A DNA stretch of 64,000 nucleotides, taken from the NCBI RefSeq assembly GCF_900156105.1, contig NZ_FTMS01000014.1, positions 1 through 64,000 on the forward strand, given 5' to 3'. The position numbers were made by a program, and so were the translations under genes. How positions within the stretch are numbered: the first letter of the stretch is position 1; each line of letters opens with the position of its first letter. Under the pieces are notes generated by a model. It did no database searches and was not told the DNA's origin. It saw only the letters and a program-made list of their open reading frames with translations. Origin of the DNA: Alkalispirochaeta americana. Lineage in GTDB: Bacteria; Spirochaetota; Spirochaetia; DSM-27196; Alkalispirochaetaceae. Shown here piece by piece: positions 1 through 7,442 of the stretch.

Positions 1-1
1 A

Positions 2-82
2 GTGGCCAGTCTTGTAGAATCCGGCGAGATTCCGGCACGAGGTGAGTTCGTTCTCCTTGTATGGACTGATAAAAGCCGTTAA
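2..82 (+). CDS. C-terminal tail of a probable RsmI (16S rRNA 2'-O-methyltransferase), cut by the window edge
   Basis: One frame is open from the left edge to TAA at 80-82 and ends in GEIPARGEFVLLVWTDKSR. The GEFVLLV segment resembles the conserved C-terminal end of RsmI, the enzyme that 2'-O-methylates C1402 of 16S rRNA. Only 26 residues are visible, so identity rests on this short tail. Its stop codon overlaps the -35-like TAAA of the flgM promoter, so the flgM promoter sits at the very end of this gene. It could instead be a chance open frame. Confidence 0.4.
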   Translation: MASLVESGEIPARGEFVLLVWTDKSR

Positions 83-106
83 AATTATGGGGTGAGGGGC
101 CGATAA
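80..106 (+). promoter_or_regulatory. Sigma-28 (FliA-type) flagellar promoter of flgM
   Basis: TAAA at 80-83 is followed by exactly 15 nt and then GCCGATAA at 99-106, a perfect match to the enterobacterial sigma-28 consensus (TAAA-N15-GCCGATAA). It lies 13 nt upstream of the flgM ATG. FlgM is the antagonist of sigma-28, so this is the classic autoregulatory loop in which sigma-28 drives its own anti-sigma factor. Confidence 0.88.
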
Positions 107-119
107 TGTTGATGAAAGG

Positions 120-419
120 ATGGATCAATCGATGACGATTGAACGGCTTGGGCCGATTGACCCGATTCATAGATACCACAAAGCTGAAAAAGCAGCCAAG
201 TCGGCAGGGGCAAAAACTGGTGACGCGATCTCTCTCTCCGATGAGGCGCGGGCCCGGTCAGAGGTCCTGCAGGCCCTGGAAGAGGTGCGGGGGCTTCCCG
301 ATATCCGTCAGGACCGTGTCGAGGAAGTGCGCCGAAAGCTTGAAGATCCATCCTACATCTCGGACAAGGTAGTCGAGGCCGTGGCGGAGGAGATCCTCTC
401 CGTCTTCGATCTGGGCTAG
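120..419 (+). CDS. flgM: Flagellar anti-sigma-28 factor FlgM
   Basis: A 99-residue protein with the FlgM layout: a disordered, Lys/Ala-rich N terminus (to about residue 40) and a C-terminal helical sigma-binding part ending in SYISDKVVEAVAEEILSVF. FlgM holds sigma-28 inactive until the hook-basal body is complete and FlgM is exported. A sigma-28 promoter precedes it and a rho-independent terminator follows, so it appears monocistronic. The start may instead be ATG at 132 (MTIERLGP), which would place the GGATGG at 118-123 at a better Shine-Dalgarno distance; both starts share the promoter. Confidence 0.85.
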   Translation: MDQSMTIERLGPIDPIHRYHKAEKAAKSAGAKTGDAISLSDEARARSEVLQALEEVRGLPDIRQDRVEEVRRKLEDPSYISDKVVEAVAEEILSVFDLG

Positions 420-445
420 TGTTTCTCCTCTGGTTTGCATATATC

Positions 446-480
446 AGCAGCACCTCCACCGGGGGCGCTGCTTTTTTTTT
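446..480 (+). terminator. Rho-independent terminator after flgM
   Basis: Stem AGCAGC (446-451) pairs with GCTGCT (467-472), extended inward by CCTCC/GGGGG pairs, followed by nine T residues. It ends the flgM transcript before the dehydrogenase-like gene. Confidence 0.88.
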
Positions 481-611
481 GATTCCGCGTGAAATAATTC
501 CCAAAGATGATTATGATTACCTGTGTTTGGATCTGTCGCCTGGTCCCGGGTGGTGAGCCAGGGCCGGATGATTGTGAGTAATTATAGCGTGATAACTGGA
601 ATGTAAAGCCC

Positions 612-1757
612 ATGCGTAGCATATCTCTCAGATTGCCGTCGACTGTTGTCTTTGGCAAGGATGTATTGACCCAGGTAGGTTCGCTGGCTCGGGAGCGGGG
701 AACCCGGGCACTTGTCGTCACCGAAGGTGTCCTCCACGAGGGAGGGCATATCGAGCGCGTCGCCGAGATACTGAGGCGATCGGGTCTGGACGTAATGGTC
801 TACGACGAACTCATGCCGAGTTCCGCCTCGTCCCGGGTGGATGAAATCGCCTCGCTGGCTCGGGCCAGCAAAACCCAGGTTGTTCTTGGTCTGGGGGGGA
901 TGAGAGTCCTCTCGGTAGCCCGGTGTGTGGCCAACTGCGCCGCTTCAGCCTTGACCGTGCGGGACCTTCTGGAGGGAAAAACCGCCCGGGACTCGGTCGA
1001 TTATATTGAGGTCCCCTCGTCGTTCCGGAACCATCTTCTCATGCGTGACGAGGCCCTTTTGCGCGATTCCGGTTCCGAGCGGGCCCGGATGGTCCGGACC
1101 TGTCCCGGCACCGTGAAGGCTGTGGTGCTGGAAACGGAGTTCTCCCAGACGCTGTCGGCCAAGTACGCCCTGGCGGCGGTGATGGATACCCTCCTGGCGG
1201 CGATCGAGGGGTTCTTCTCCACGCGGTCATCCCTCTATTCCGACACGCTCCTGGAGCGGGCAATTCAGGAGCTCCATGGATCGGCCCTGACAGCGGTAAA
1301 AAATCCTCTCGACAGCCGGTTTCGGGAGCGCGCCGCCGAGGCGGGTCTGATGACCGCCCTGGCTCTGGCCGTGACCGGCCAGGGGGCGGGGGGCGCTCTG
1401 GCCTACGGTATCAATGCCCGGTTCAGTCTTCCCAAATCCTGGGTCGCCAGTATCTTTCTGCCCCACGTTGTCGAGACCCTGAGCACCCAGAATGTCGAGA
1501 AGGCAGCCCGGGTTGCCGCCGCTTTGGGGGAACCCCTGGAGGGAATCTCCCCAGCTGGTGACGCCCCCCGGGCCGCGCGGGGTATCCGCAAGCTGGTGAG
1601 CCATCTTGATCTGCCTGCCCGGCTTCGGGATCTCGATGTGACCCTGGACGAGCTCTCCCATTGTGCAGAACAGGTGGCCGACTTTGATATGCTGGCGCAT
1701 GTTCCCGGGGGAGCGGGGGTTCAGGAGCTGCAACGGCTGGTCTCGGCTGCGTACTAA
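612..1757 (+). CDS. Degenerate iron-containing alcohol dehydrogenase family protein, probably non-catalytic
   Basis: 381 residues with the overall Fe-ADH (group III) fold pattern: N-terminal beta-strand and VFGKDVL start, a dinucleotide-type VVLGLGG region near residue 95, and a C-terminal all-helical domain ending in VPGGAGVQEL. Key residues are missing. The GGGS-D-K cofactor motif reads LGGMRVLSVA. The first metal-ligand motif, DALTHAIE in active relatives, reads DTLLAAIE, with the Asp kept but the His lost. The HALAHPLG/PHG region reads GALAYGI and PKS, losing the other metal-ligand histidines. A metal-dependent dehydrogenase reaction is therefore unlikely; a structural, regulatory or altered role is inferred. 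The gene lies just after flgM and its stop overlaps the ATG of the methyltransferase gene (TAATG). Confidence 0.75.
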   Translation: MRSISLRLPSTVVFGKDVLTQVGSLARERGTRALVVTEGVLHEGGHIERVAEILRRSGLDVMVYDELMPSSASSRVDEIASLARASKTQVVLGLGGMRVLSVARCVANCAASALTVRDLLEGKTARDSVDYIEVPSSFRNHLLMRDEALLRDSGSERARMVRTCPGTVKAVVLETEFSQTLSAKYALAAVMDTLLAAIEGFFSTRSSLYSDTLLERAIQELHGSALTAVKNPLDSRFRERAAEAGLMTALALAVTGQGAGGALAYGINARFSLPKSWVASIFLPHVVETLSTQNVEKAARVAAALGEPLEGISPAGDAPRAARGIRKLVSHLDLPARLRDLDVTLDELSHCAEQVADFDMLAHVPGGAGVQELQRLVSAAY

Positions 1758-2614
1758 TGAGGCGGGCTCCTTCCCGGATACCCTCGCTGGGGTCCGGCGG
1801 GTTGCGTCGGGTTCTGTTGCCCCTCTTTACTCTGGACCAGGAGGGTCGGCCCCGGGTGCTGTGCGATCCCCTCTATCTGGCCCGGGTCCTGGAGGCGGTC
1901 CGGGACGATTCCCGGCGGACGACCCCTCTGCGGGAGGCTGCCGGGAAAGCCGTGGCTTTTCTTGCTCAAGGAGGTGATCCCCGGGACCGTTCCTTTCTGA
2001 TCCTGCGGGATGTTCTTGATCGGGAAGCAGGGGTCATGGTGGAGGAGGAGCCGCTCCGGGAGGGGCTCTCCCGGGAATCCCTGGCTGCTCCCGATGGCCG
2101 GGAGTATCGTCCGATACCCCTAGTGCTCTATCTGGAACACCTGCGGTCCCCCTTCAACACCGGAAACATTCTTCGCAGCGCCGCCGCCTTCGGGGTCGCC
2201 GGGGTTGTTCTGGGAGCCGGTTGTCCCTCGCTGGATCATCCCAGGCTTCTTCGGGCAGCCATGGGAAGCGAGGGGATGATTCCCTGTCTGGTCGGAACCG
2301 AGGAGGATGCCCGGACTCTTCTGGAAGAGCGGTTTCCTGCTCCGGGGCAGGAGCGTCCACGGCTGTACGCGCTCGAAACGGGAGGAACACCCCTCTCCCG
2401 GGCCGGGGTTACCTTCCCGGCCGTGGTGATCCTGGGCCATGAGGAGAAGGGGGTGTCAGCACCTCTTCTGGAGAGGACTCGCCTCTCGGGGGGGATTGTG
2501 ACGATACCCCATCAGGGACCAAAGGGGTCCCTGAACGTGGGTGTTGCGGCGGGAATACTCCTGAATCACCTGAACCACCTGGCCGGGCCGACAGACTCTG
2601 CCGGGCCGGAATAG
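1757..2614 (+). CDS. TrmH/SpoU-family RNA 2'-O-ribose methyltransferase
   Basis: 285 residues with a C-terminal SPOUT domain from about residue 120. The three knot motifs are visible: NTGNILRSAAAFGV (motif 1), LGHEEKGV (motif 2) and IPHQGPKGSLNVGVAAGILL (motif 3). The family methylates ribose 2'-OH groups in tRNA or rRNA with S-adenosylmethionine. The first 115 residues are a family-variable N terminus, so the substrate cannot be named. Translationally coupled to the preceding gene and convergent with osmC, with only one base between the two stop codons' outer ends. Confidence 0.85.
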   Translation: MRRAPSRIPSLGSGGLRRVLLPLFTLDQEGRPRVLCDPLYLARVLEAVRDDSRRTTPLREAAGKAVAFLAQGGDPRDRSFLILRDVLDREAGVMVEEEPLREGLSRESLAAPDGREYRPIPLVLYLEHLRSPFNTGNILRSAAAFGVAGVVLGAGCPSLDHPRLLRAAMGSEGMIPCLVGTEEDARTLLEERFPAPGQERPRLYALETGGTPLSRAGVTFPAVVILGHEEKGVSAPLLERTRLSGGIVTIPHQGPKGSLNVGVAAGILLNHLNHLAGPTDSAGPE

Positions 2615-3031
2615 TTACGGGTTGCAGCGGATCCGGTGGGTTATCTTTCCCACGCCTTTCAGAGTAGCCGCAACTCCGCAGTATTTCTCCTGGGACAGCT
2701 CCACGGCCTTTTCAAGCTTGCTCTCGTCCAGGTTGTCGCCCCAGAAGGAGTAGACCAGCTGTACATCCTGGTAGACCTTGGGGTGTTCCTCCGAGTTTTC
2801 CCCGGCCACGGAAATTTCCAGACGTTCCAGGGGAACCTTCATCTTTTTGAGGATCGAAACTACGTCCATCCCGGTGCACCCTGCCAGCGCACTCAGAAGA
2901 AGGGCTTTGGGACGAGGTCCCTGGTCTGAACCGCCCACGGACTCGTCGGCATCCACTATGAAGGAGTGTCCCTGCAACTCGATATCGAAGGACATGTCCC
3001 CCCGCCAGCGTGCCTTTGTTTCTGCTGCCAT
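2615..3031 (-). CDS. OsmC/Ohr family peroxide-reducing protein
   Basis: 138 residues. Two redox cysteines sit in the usual places: ALAGCTGMDVVSILKK near residue 53 and SQEKYCGVAATL near residue 118. OsmC proteins reduce organic hydroperoxides through this cysteine pair. The spacing and the LSALAGCT motif fit the YhfA/OsmC-like branch rather than classical Ohr. It follows the HDOD gene on the same strand with a gap of about 100 nt. Confidence 0.85.
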   Translation of the reverse strand: MAAETKARWRGDMSFDIELQGHSFIVDADESVGGSDQGPRPKALLLSALAGCTGMDVVSILKKMKVPLERLEISVAGENSEEHPKVYQDVQLVYSFWGDNLDESKLEKAVELSQEKYCGVAATLKGVGKITHRIRCNP

Positions 3032-3135
3032 AACGCCTCCTTTGCGGCCTTTGATAGATGTTTCTCTCCCCGAGGGAGGAGAAAGAACATGCTTCTTTTT
3101 CTGCTGCCGGTCAAGAAAAAGGAGCTCTGCCAGTT

Positions 3136-4632
3136 TCAGGAAGAGCTATCGCGGCGATGGTCCAGGTGGGCGTATTCGGTATCGTACTGCTCCTGGAGGC
3201 GCTGGTGGATGAGGCGGAGCCGTTCGGGAGATTCCACCCCCAAAAGACGCAACACGCGCCCGTCCAGGAGCTCGTATTCGTCGGCATCCATATTGGCCAG
3301 GGTATTTGCCAGGAAAACCGTGGCCACCACATCCCGGTATCGGGGAGGGGCTTTCAGCGGAGCGTGGTGGTGCCGGATCGTCTCAATCAGCACGTCGGGA
3401 AAGTTCCACCGCTGGGCCAGCTGGGCCCCCACCTCGGCATGGGCTATCCCCTCGCTCATCTCCTCGAAGACCGACGAGGGGATTCCCTTCTTGCGGGAGA
3501 AATCGTTGATCTTCTCAACCGTATCGGGGTGAATATTCGAGAAGACGATCTTGCCCATGTCGTGGAGAATCGCTCCCACGTAGACATCGTCCAGGAGGTC
3601 CTTTCGTTTACTCACGTGGCGGGTTATTCCGTAGGCGTAGAAGGCCACGCGCTGGCTGTGCTCCCAGAGGGCACGGGAGACAGCGTTCTCCGAGCCGTCG
3701 CCCAGCACCCGCTGTGTTCCGTAACTGAACAGCATCTGCTTGAGCCCCCGGAGCCCCACCACCTTTACCGCCTCTACGACGTTGTCCATCTTGCGGGGGA
3801 GCATGTAACGGGCACTGTTCACCGTTCTGAGCAGGTCCGCCGTAAGCGCCGGATCCTGGCCCAGCGTTCTTGCGATCTCTGTGACCTCGGCATCGGGATC
3901 GTCCAGGAGTGCCCGCAGTTGCATGATGCTCTCGGGAAACTGGGGAAGCGACTGAATGTGGGCGGTGAGCTCTTGGGACATGTGGGTGAGGTGGTCTCCC
4001 TTGGTCTCGTCCATGGGGATTACCAGGCGCGCCACGGTCTCATTGTTCTCCACGTCGATATCGAAGGCCTCTTCGTCAAGGCCCAGCTTCTTGAGCATCA
4101 GTACCAGAATAACAATCCCCAGGCCAGCCCCCTCGCTATCGTCCAGAACCGCCGTCATCGCCTCCTCGAGGCTCCGGAATGCCCGGGACCGGGCGATGCG
4201 GTCGTAGATCCTGATCTGCTCTTTTCGTGTGATGTGGGTGTTGTTGGCCACGCGGATATGGAGATCCTTGCCCTGGATCTGAAAACTCACCCGCACGTAG
4301 AGACCCGCCGCCTCCTGTTTTTCCAGCCAGTAGCCGATGTTGTCCAGGGTTTCCTGCTTGAAGGTTTGCATGCCCTGGCGGTAATCCTCGTCGCTGGAGA
4401 GGTCCAGCTCCTTCTCTTCAAAGTACACACGCTTGGTGTTGGCCTTTTTTGCGTTTGTCGTAAGTTCCCGCAGGCAATAGGCGAGAGAGTCCTTGAGAAC
4501 ATCCCGGTTGAGCTCCTTCAGGAACGCCCCCAGAATTTCCTCAATCTGCATTTCCGTTTGGTGAGGAAGGGTATAACTCTTGATAGAGATCGGTTTGTGT
4601 GCGCGAGCTGCCGCGCGGACTTTTTGCATCAT
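3136..4632 (-). CDS. GHKL-ATPase/HDOD fusion signalling protein
   Basis: About 498 residues from the preferred start. The N-terminal half (to about residue 215) has GHKL/histidine-kinase ATPase hallmarks: an N-box-like LRELTTNAKKAN and a G-box GAGLGIVILVL, with no visible phospho-acceptor domain. The C-terminal half is an HDOD domain with HDMGK and HHH motifs. HDOD proteins are signalling modules linked to motility and cyclic nucleotides; the HD residues here are kept, so phosphohydrolase activity is possible. Start choice: ATG 4632 has AGAAGG eight nt upstream. ATG 4656 (MSGEKAPS) lies seven nt after the -10 box and would be leaderless. Located between lon and osmC. Confidence 0.8.
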   Translation of the reverse strand: MMQKVRAAARAHKPISIKSYTLPHQTEMQIEEILGAFLKELNRDVLKDSLAYCLRELTTNAKKANTKRVYFEEKELDLSSDEDYRQGMQTFKQETLDNIGYWLEKQEAAGLYVRVSFQIQGKDLHIRVANNTHITRKEQIRIYDRIARSRAFRSLEEAMTAVLDDSEGAGLGIVILVLMLKKLGLDEEAFDIDVENNETVARLVIPMDETKGDHLTHMSQELTAHIQSLPQFPESIMQLRALLDDPDAEVTEIARTLGQDPALTADLLRTVNSARYMLPRKMDNVVEAVKVVGLRGLKQMLFSYGTQRVLGDGSENAVSRALWEHSQRVAFYAYGITRHVSKRKDLLDDVYVGAILHDMGKIVFSNIHPDTVEKINDFSRKKGIPSSVFEEMSEGIAHAEVGAQLAQRWNFPDVLIETIRHHHAPLKAPPRYRDVVATVFLANTLANMDADEYELLDGRVLRLLGVESPERLRLIHQRLQEQYDTEYAHLDHRRDSSS

Positions 4633-4663
4633 CGAAGGTGCCTTCTCGCCACTCATACAGACA

Positions 4664-4692
4664 AGTATAGACGGCACCGGTTCAGGCCGCAA
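4664..4692 (-). promoter_or_regulatory. Sigma-70-type promoter of the GHKL/HDOD gene
   Basis: Read on the minus strand: TTGCGG (4692-4687), 17-nt spacer, TATACT (4669-4664). Predicted transcription start is about 4657, so ATG 4656 would be leaderless and ATG 4632 would have a 25-nt leader. Confidence 0.65.
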
Positions 4693-4798
4693 GAAAGGAA
4701 GAGCGGGAAAAGTGTAATCGTTCTCATTTCGGGCAGACCGGGAGCAACCCGGTCCACGCCCACCGCATCTTCCCGTAACGAAGGATCTCAGGAACCGA

Positions 4799-7189
4799 TC
4801 AGGAAAAGTCCTTGACCTGCTCCGCCATCTGTCGCAGGCGCCGTTCCACCCTGCCGTTTACGGTATGCTTGGGGAAGTGCCCGTCGTTTCCTCGTGTTCC
4901 GGCGGGAAGTCCCGTGAGAATCTCGATTCCCTCGTCCACCGTATCGATGGCGTAGATGTGAAACTGTTCCCCCGTTATGGCCTCCTGAACTTCCTGTGAA
5001 AGGATCAGGTTCTGGACATTCGTTCGTGGAATGAGCACACCCTGGTCTCCCGTAAGGCCCATGAGGCGGCAGGTGGCAAAGAAGCCCTCGATCTTCTCGC
5101 TGATCCCGCCCACGGGCTGGATCTGACCGAACTGGTTTACGCTTCCCGTGACGGCAATATCCTGGCGCAAGGGAATATCCCCGATAGCCGAGAGAAGAAC
5201 GTAGATCTCGGTGGAAGAGGCGGAATCGCCGTCGACCTCGACGTAACTCTGCTCGAAGCCGATGCTGGCGTTGATCGAGAGAGGGAACGTGGTGGCGTAG
5301 GTGGCCTGGAGAAATCCCTGGATGATATAGATCCCCTTGTCGTGGATCTCTCCCGAGAGTCCGCTTTCCCGTTCGATATTGATGATGCCGTCGGATCCGG
5401 GGGCGACCCGGGCGGTGATCAGCATGGGGCGGCCAAAGGCATAATAGCCCCGGTCAAGGACGGAAAGCCCGTTGATCGCCCCTATCCGGTGGCCCGTGAC
5501 CTGGAGAATCATCTCGCCCGAGGAAAGTTGCTCGTCAAACTTTTCTTCCGGCAGATTATGGAGGAAGCGGCGCATGTCCCGGGCCTTTTCCACCGACGCG
5601 CGGCCGATCGCCGCGGTCTGGCTCTGCCGTGCCCAGTGGTTCGATTCACGGATCAGGTCCGCGATCAGGGAAAAGCGGGTGCTGATTTTGTCCCTGAACT
5701 CGCTGAGACGCACACCGTATTCCAGAATGGCTGCCTTCCCGCCGGGATCCAGCGGCAGAAGCTGTTCCTCCTCGCAGATCATCTCCATGAAATCCAGGTA
5801 GGCCTTGCGCGTTTCCGCGCTGTTGGCCATAACCGAATCGAACTCGCTCAGGACCTTGAAGAGTTTTCCAAACTCCTCGTCCTGGTGAAAGAGAATCTCG
5901 TAGACATGCTCGCTCCCCATGAGGATGACCTTCAGGTTGAGCTCGATCGGCTCGGGTTTCAGGTTCTGTTGAGGCCCTCCAAAGGGTGAGGGGGGGGTGC
6001 GTATCTCGGTGATACCGTCCTGGAGAGCCCGCTTAAGGCTTGCCCAGATCTCGTCGTGGCTGAGCACATCCTCAGCCCGGAGGACCAGGTATCCCCCCGA
6101 AGCCGCGATGAGACTTCCGCCGCGGAGGGTAAGAAACCCCTGGGCACCATCACCGTCGGGAAGGCTGTCCTGGGAGCCAAAGAGCTTCTGGTAATCGGGA
6201 TGGCTTTCAAAGATAACAGGCTTTTTCCGGGTATTGCTGTGGTCGAGGACGATGTTGATGTTGTAGCGCTGGAGTTCCTGCTGGATCTCCTGGTCCCGGG
6301 ACAGATCCTGGGGAATGAAGAGCTCCAGGTTTTCAAGGATATCCTCCTTGAGCTCCTCCAGGTGGTGGTGGATCTTTTCTCCCTGGAATACATCGGTCAC
6401 CTCCAGGACAAGCTGGTCAAGAAGAGGTTGAATCGTCTCTTTCTGGAGGGTGCGGAGTTGTTTCTCCGCTACCAGCCGATCGCCCCGGAGGGAGAGAAAA
6501 ATCTGGTTCATCTGATCCATGAGCTGGTAGTAGCGCCGGCGCAAGGCTTCGGCCCGGGCAGGCTCAAGGGATCCCTGGGCCACGTGCTTCTGAAGCTCCT
6601 CCATCGGCACGGGGGTTCCCTCAATCACAGGACTGATATCGCTTCGTTGCTCCTGCTCTTCCTGGATCTGGACGATGGTAAACCCTTCCCGGGAGAGATC
6701 GCTCTCGAAAGACTGGAGGGCTGAGGCTTCGCGCTGTTCCGTATCGAGCATGATACGGTCCCGTTCTTCCCGGAACCCGCTTTTTTCGAGAATGGTGGGG
6801 AGCTGTTCTTTCAGCGTTTCGATGAGATCGTGGACCTTCCGGCGAAACCGGAGAGCATCACCTGGAGAAAAGGAGAGAACCCGGGGGCGGTCGGGCTGGT
6901 GAAAATTGTTCACATAGGCGATATCCCGCAGTTGGTGCGGATCAAAGGGCTGGTCCTTGAGGATCCGCATCACGGCGGTACGCTTGCCGGTCCCGGCCTG
7001 ACCTGCCACGAAAACGTTGTAGCCCTTTGCCGGGATCGCCAGGGCCAGATTCAGGGCCTCCACCGCCCGGGGTTGCCCGATGATACGGTGGTGGATATAG
7101 CTGGGCCGGATGCCGGCGAGTTCTTCCTCGCAGATAGTGTAGCGCACAAGGGCCGGATCCAGGCGGAATCGATCTGAAGACTTTTGCAT
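4799..7189 (-). CDS. ATP-dependent Lon-type (LonB/AAA_32) protease
   Basis: 796 residues. The N-terminal AAA part carries Walker A GQAGTGKRT near residue 64, interrupted by a long helical insertion (residues 110-330) typical of the AAA_32/LonB-like family. The C-terminal protease domain carries the Ser-Lys dyad: VEVDGDSASSTE near residue 678 and GGISEKIEGFFATC near residue 720. These cytosolic proteases degrade damaged or regulatory proteins; they differ from classical Lon by lacking the LAN substrate domain at the N terminus. The ATG lies 8 nt after a strong TATACT box and has no Shine-Dalgarno, suggesting a leaderless message. Divergent from sorC. Confidence 0.9.
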   Translation of the reverse strand: MQKSSDRFRLDPALVRYTICEEELAGIRPSYIHHRIIGQPRAVEALNLALAIPAKGYNVFVAGQAGTGKRTAVMRILKDQPFDPHQLRDIAYVNNFHQPDRPRVLSFSPGDALRFRRKVHDLIETLKEQLPTILEKSGFREERDRIMLDTEQREASALQSFESDLSREGFTIVQIQEEQEQRSDISPVIEGTPVPMEELQKHVAQGSLEPARAEALRRRYYQLMDQMNQIFLSLRGDRLVAEKQLRTLQKETIQPLLDQLVLEVTDVFQGEKIHHHLEELKEDILENLELFIPQDLSRDQEIQQELQRYNINIVLDHSNTRKKPVIFESHPDYQKLFGSQDSLPDGDGAQGFLTLRGGSLIAASGGYLVLRAEDVLSHDEIWASLKRALQDGITEIRTPPSPFGGPQQNLKPEPIELNLKVILMGSEHVYEILFHQDEEFGKLFKVLSEFDSVMANSAETRKAYLDFMEMICEEEQLLPLDPGGKAAILEYGVRLSEFRDKISTRFSLIADLIRESNHWARQSQTAAIGRASVEKARDMRRFLHNLPEEKFDEQLSSGEMILQVTGHRIGAINGLSVLDRGYYAFGRPMLITARVAPGSDGIINIERESGLSGEIHDKGIYIIQGFLQATYATTFPLSINASIGFEQSYVEVDGDSASSTEIYVLLSAIGDIPLRQDIAVTGSVNQFGQIQPVGGISEKIEGFFATCRLMGLTGDQGVLIPRTNVQNLILSQEVQEAITGEQFHIYAIDTVDEGIEILTGLPAGTRGNDGHFPKHTVNGRVERRLRQMAEQVKDFS

Positions 7190-7197
7190 TGCCAGAG

Positions 7198-7226
7198 AGT
7201 ATACCGGGCTCTGTGCATGCGGACAA
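7198..7226 (-). promoter_or_regulatory. Sigma-70-type promoter of the lon-type gene
   Basis: Minus strand TTGTCC (7226-7221), 17 nt, TATACT (7203-7198). The gene's ATG begins 8 nt beyond the -10 box, so the expected transcription start is at or within one or two bases of the start codon. Confidence 0.75.
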
Positions 7227-7283
7227 GTTGAAGGCTCGGAGATTTCGCAGGCCCGATGGCACTACACAGCCTGGCACAGTCCC

Positions 7284-7333
7284 GAACAGGACAGAACAGG
7301 ACAGGGCAAAAAACAGATTCAGGGACTGTCCTG
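7284..7333. repeat. Tandem and inverted repeats in the lon/sorC divergent region
   Basis: GAACAGGACA occurs twice in tandem (7284-7293, 7294-7303), and the inverse CTGTCCTG is at 7326-7333, giving dyads with CAGGACAG at 7287 and 7297. They sit between the lon and sorC promoters. A binding site for the adjacent SorC regulator or a heat-shock regulator is possible but unproven. The rest of 7227-7398 shows nothing recognisable. Confidence 0.5.
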
Positions 7334-7398
7334 GCGGGAACCATGGAAAAAGCCGGATCGCGGGGTATATTGTGCTGCCGAGACGGGGATTTTTTCTG

Positions 7399-7427
7399 TT
7401 GCAAACGTTCAGAGGTGTGATTACAAT
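7399..7427 (+). promoter_or_regulatory. Sigma-70-type promoter of the sorC-family gene
   Basis: TTGCAA (7399-7404), 17-nt spacer, TACAAT (7422-7427). Expected transcription start about 7434, giving only a 9-nt leader before ATG 7443 and no Shine-Dalgarno. Confidence 0.7.
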
Positions 7428-7442
7428 GATTAAGCTAATATT

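Noticed and set aside
612-1757. Functional glycerol or alcohol dehydrogenase
   Set aside because: The metal-ligand histidines and GGGS cofactor motif of the active family are missing.
3058-4815. Long 585-codon plus-strand frame
   Set aside because: Antisense to the GHKL/HDOD gene; its translation has no domain pattern, while the minus-strand frame has HDMGK and HHH motifs.
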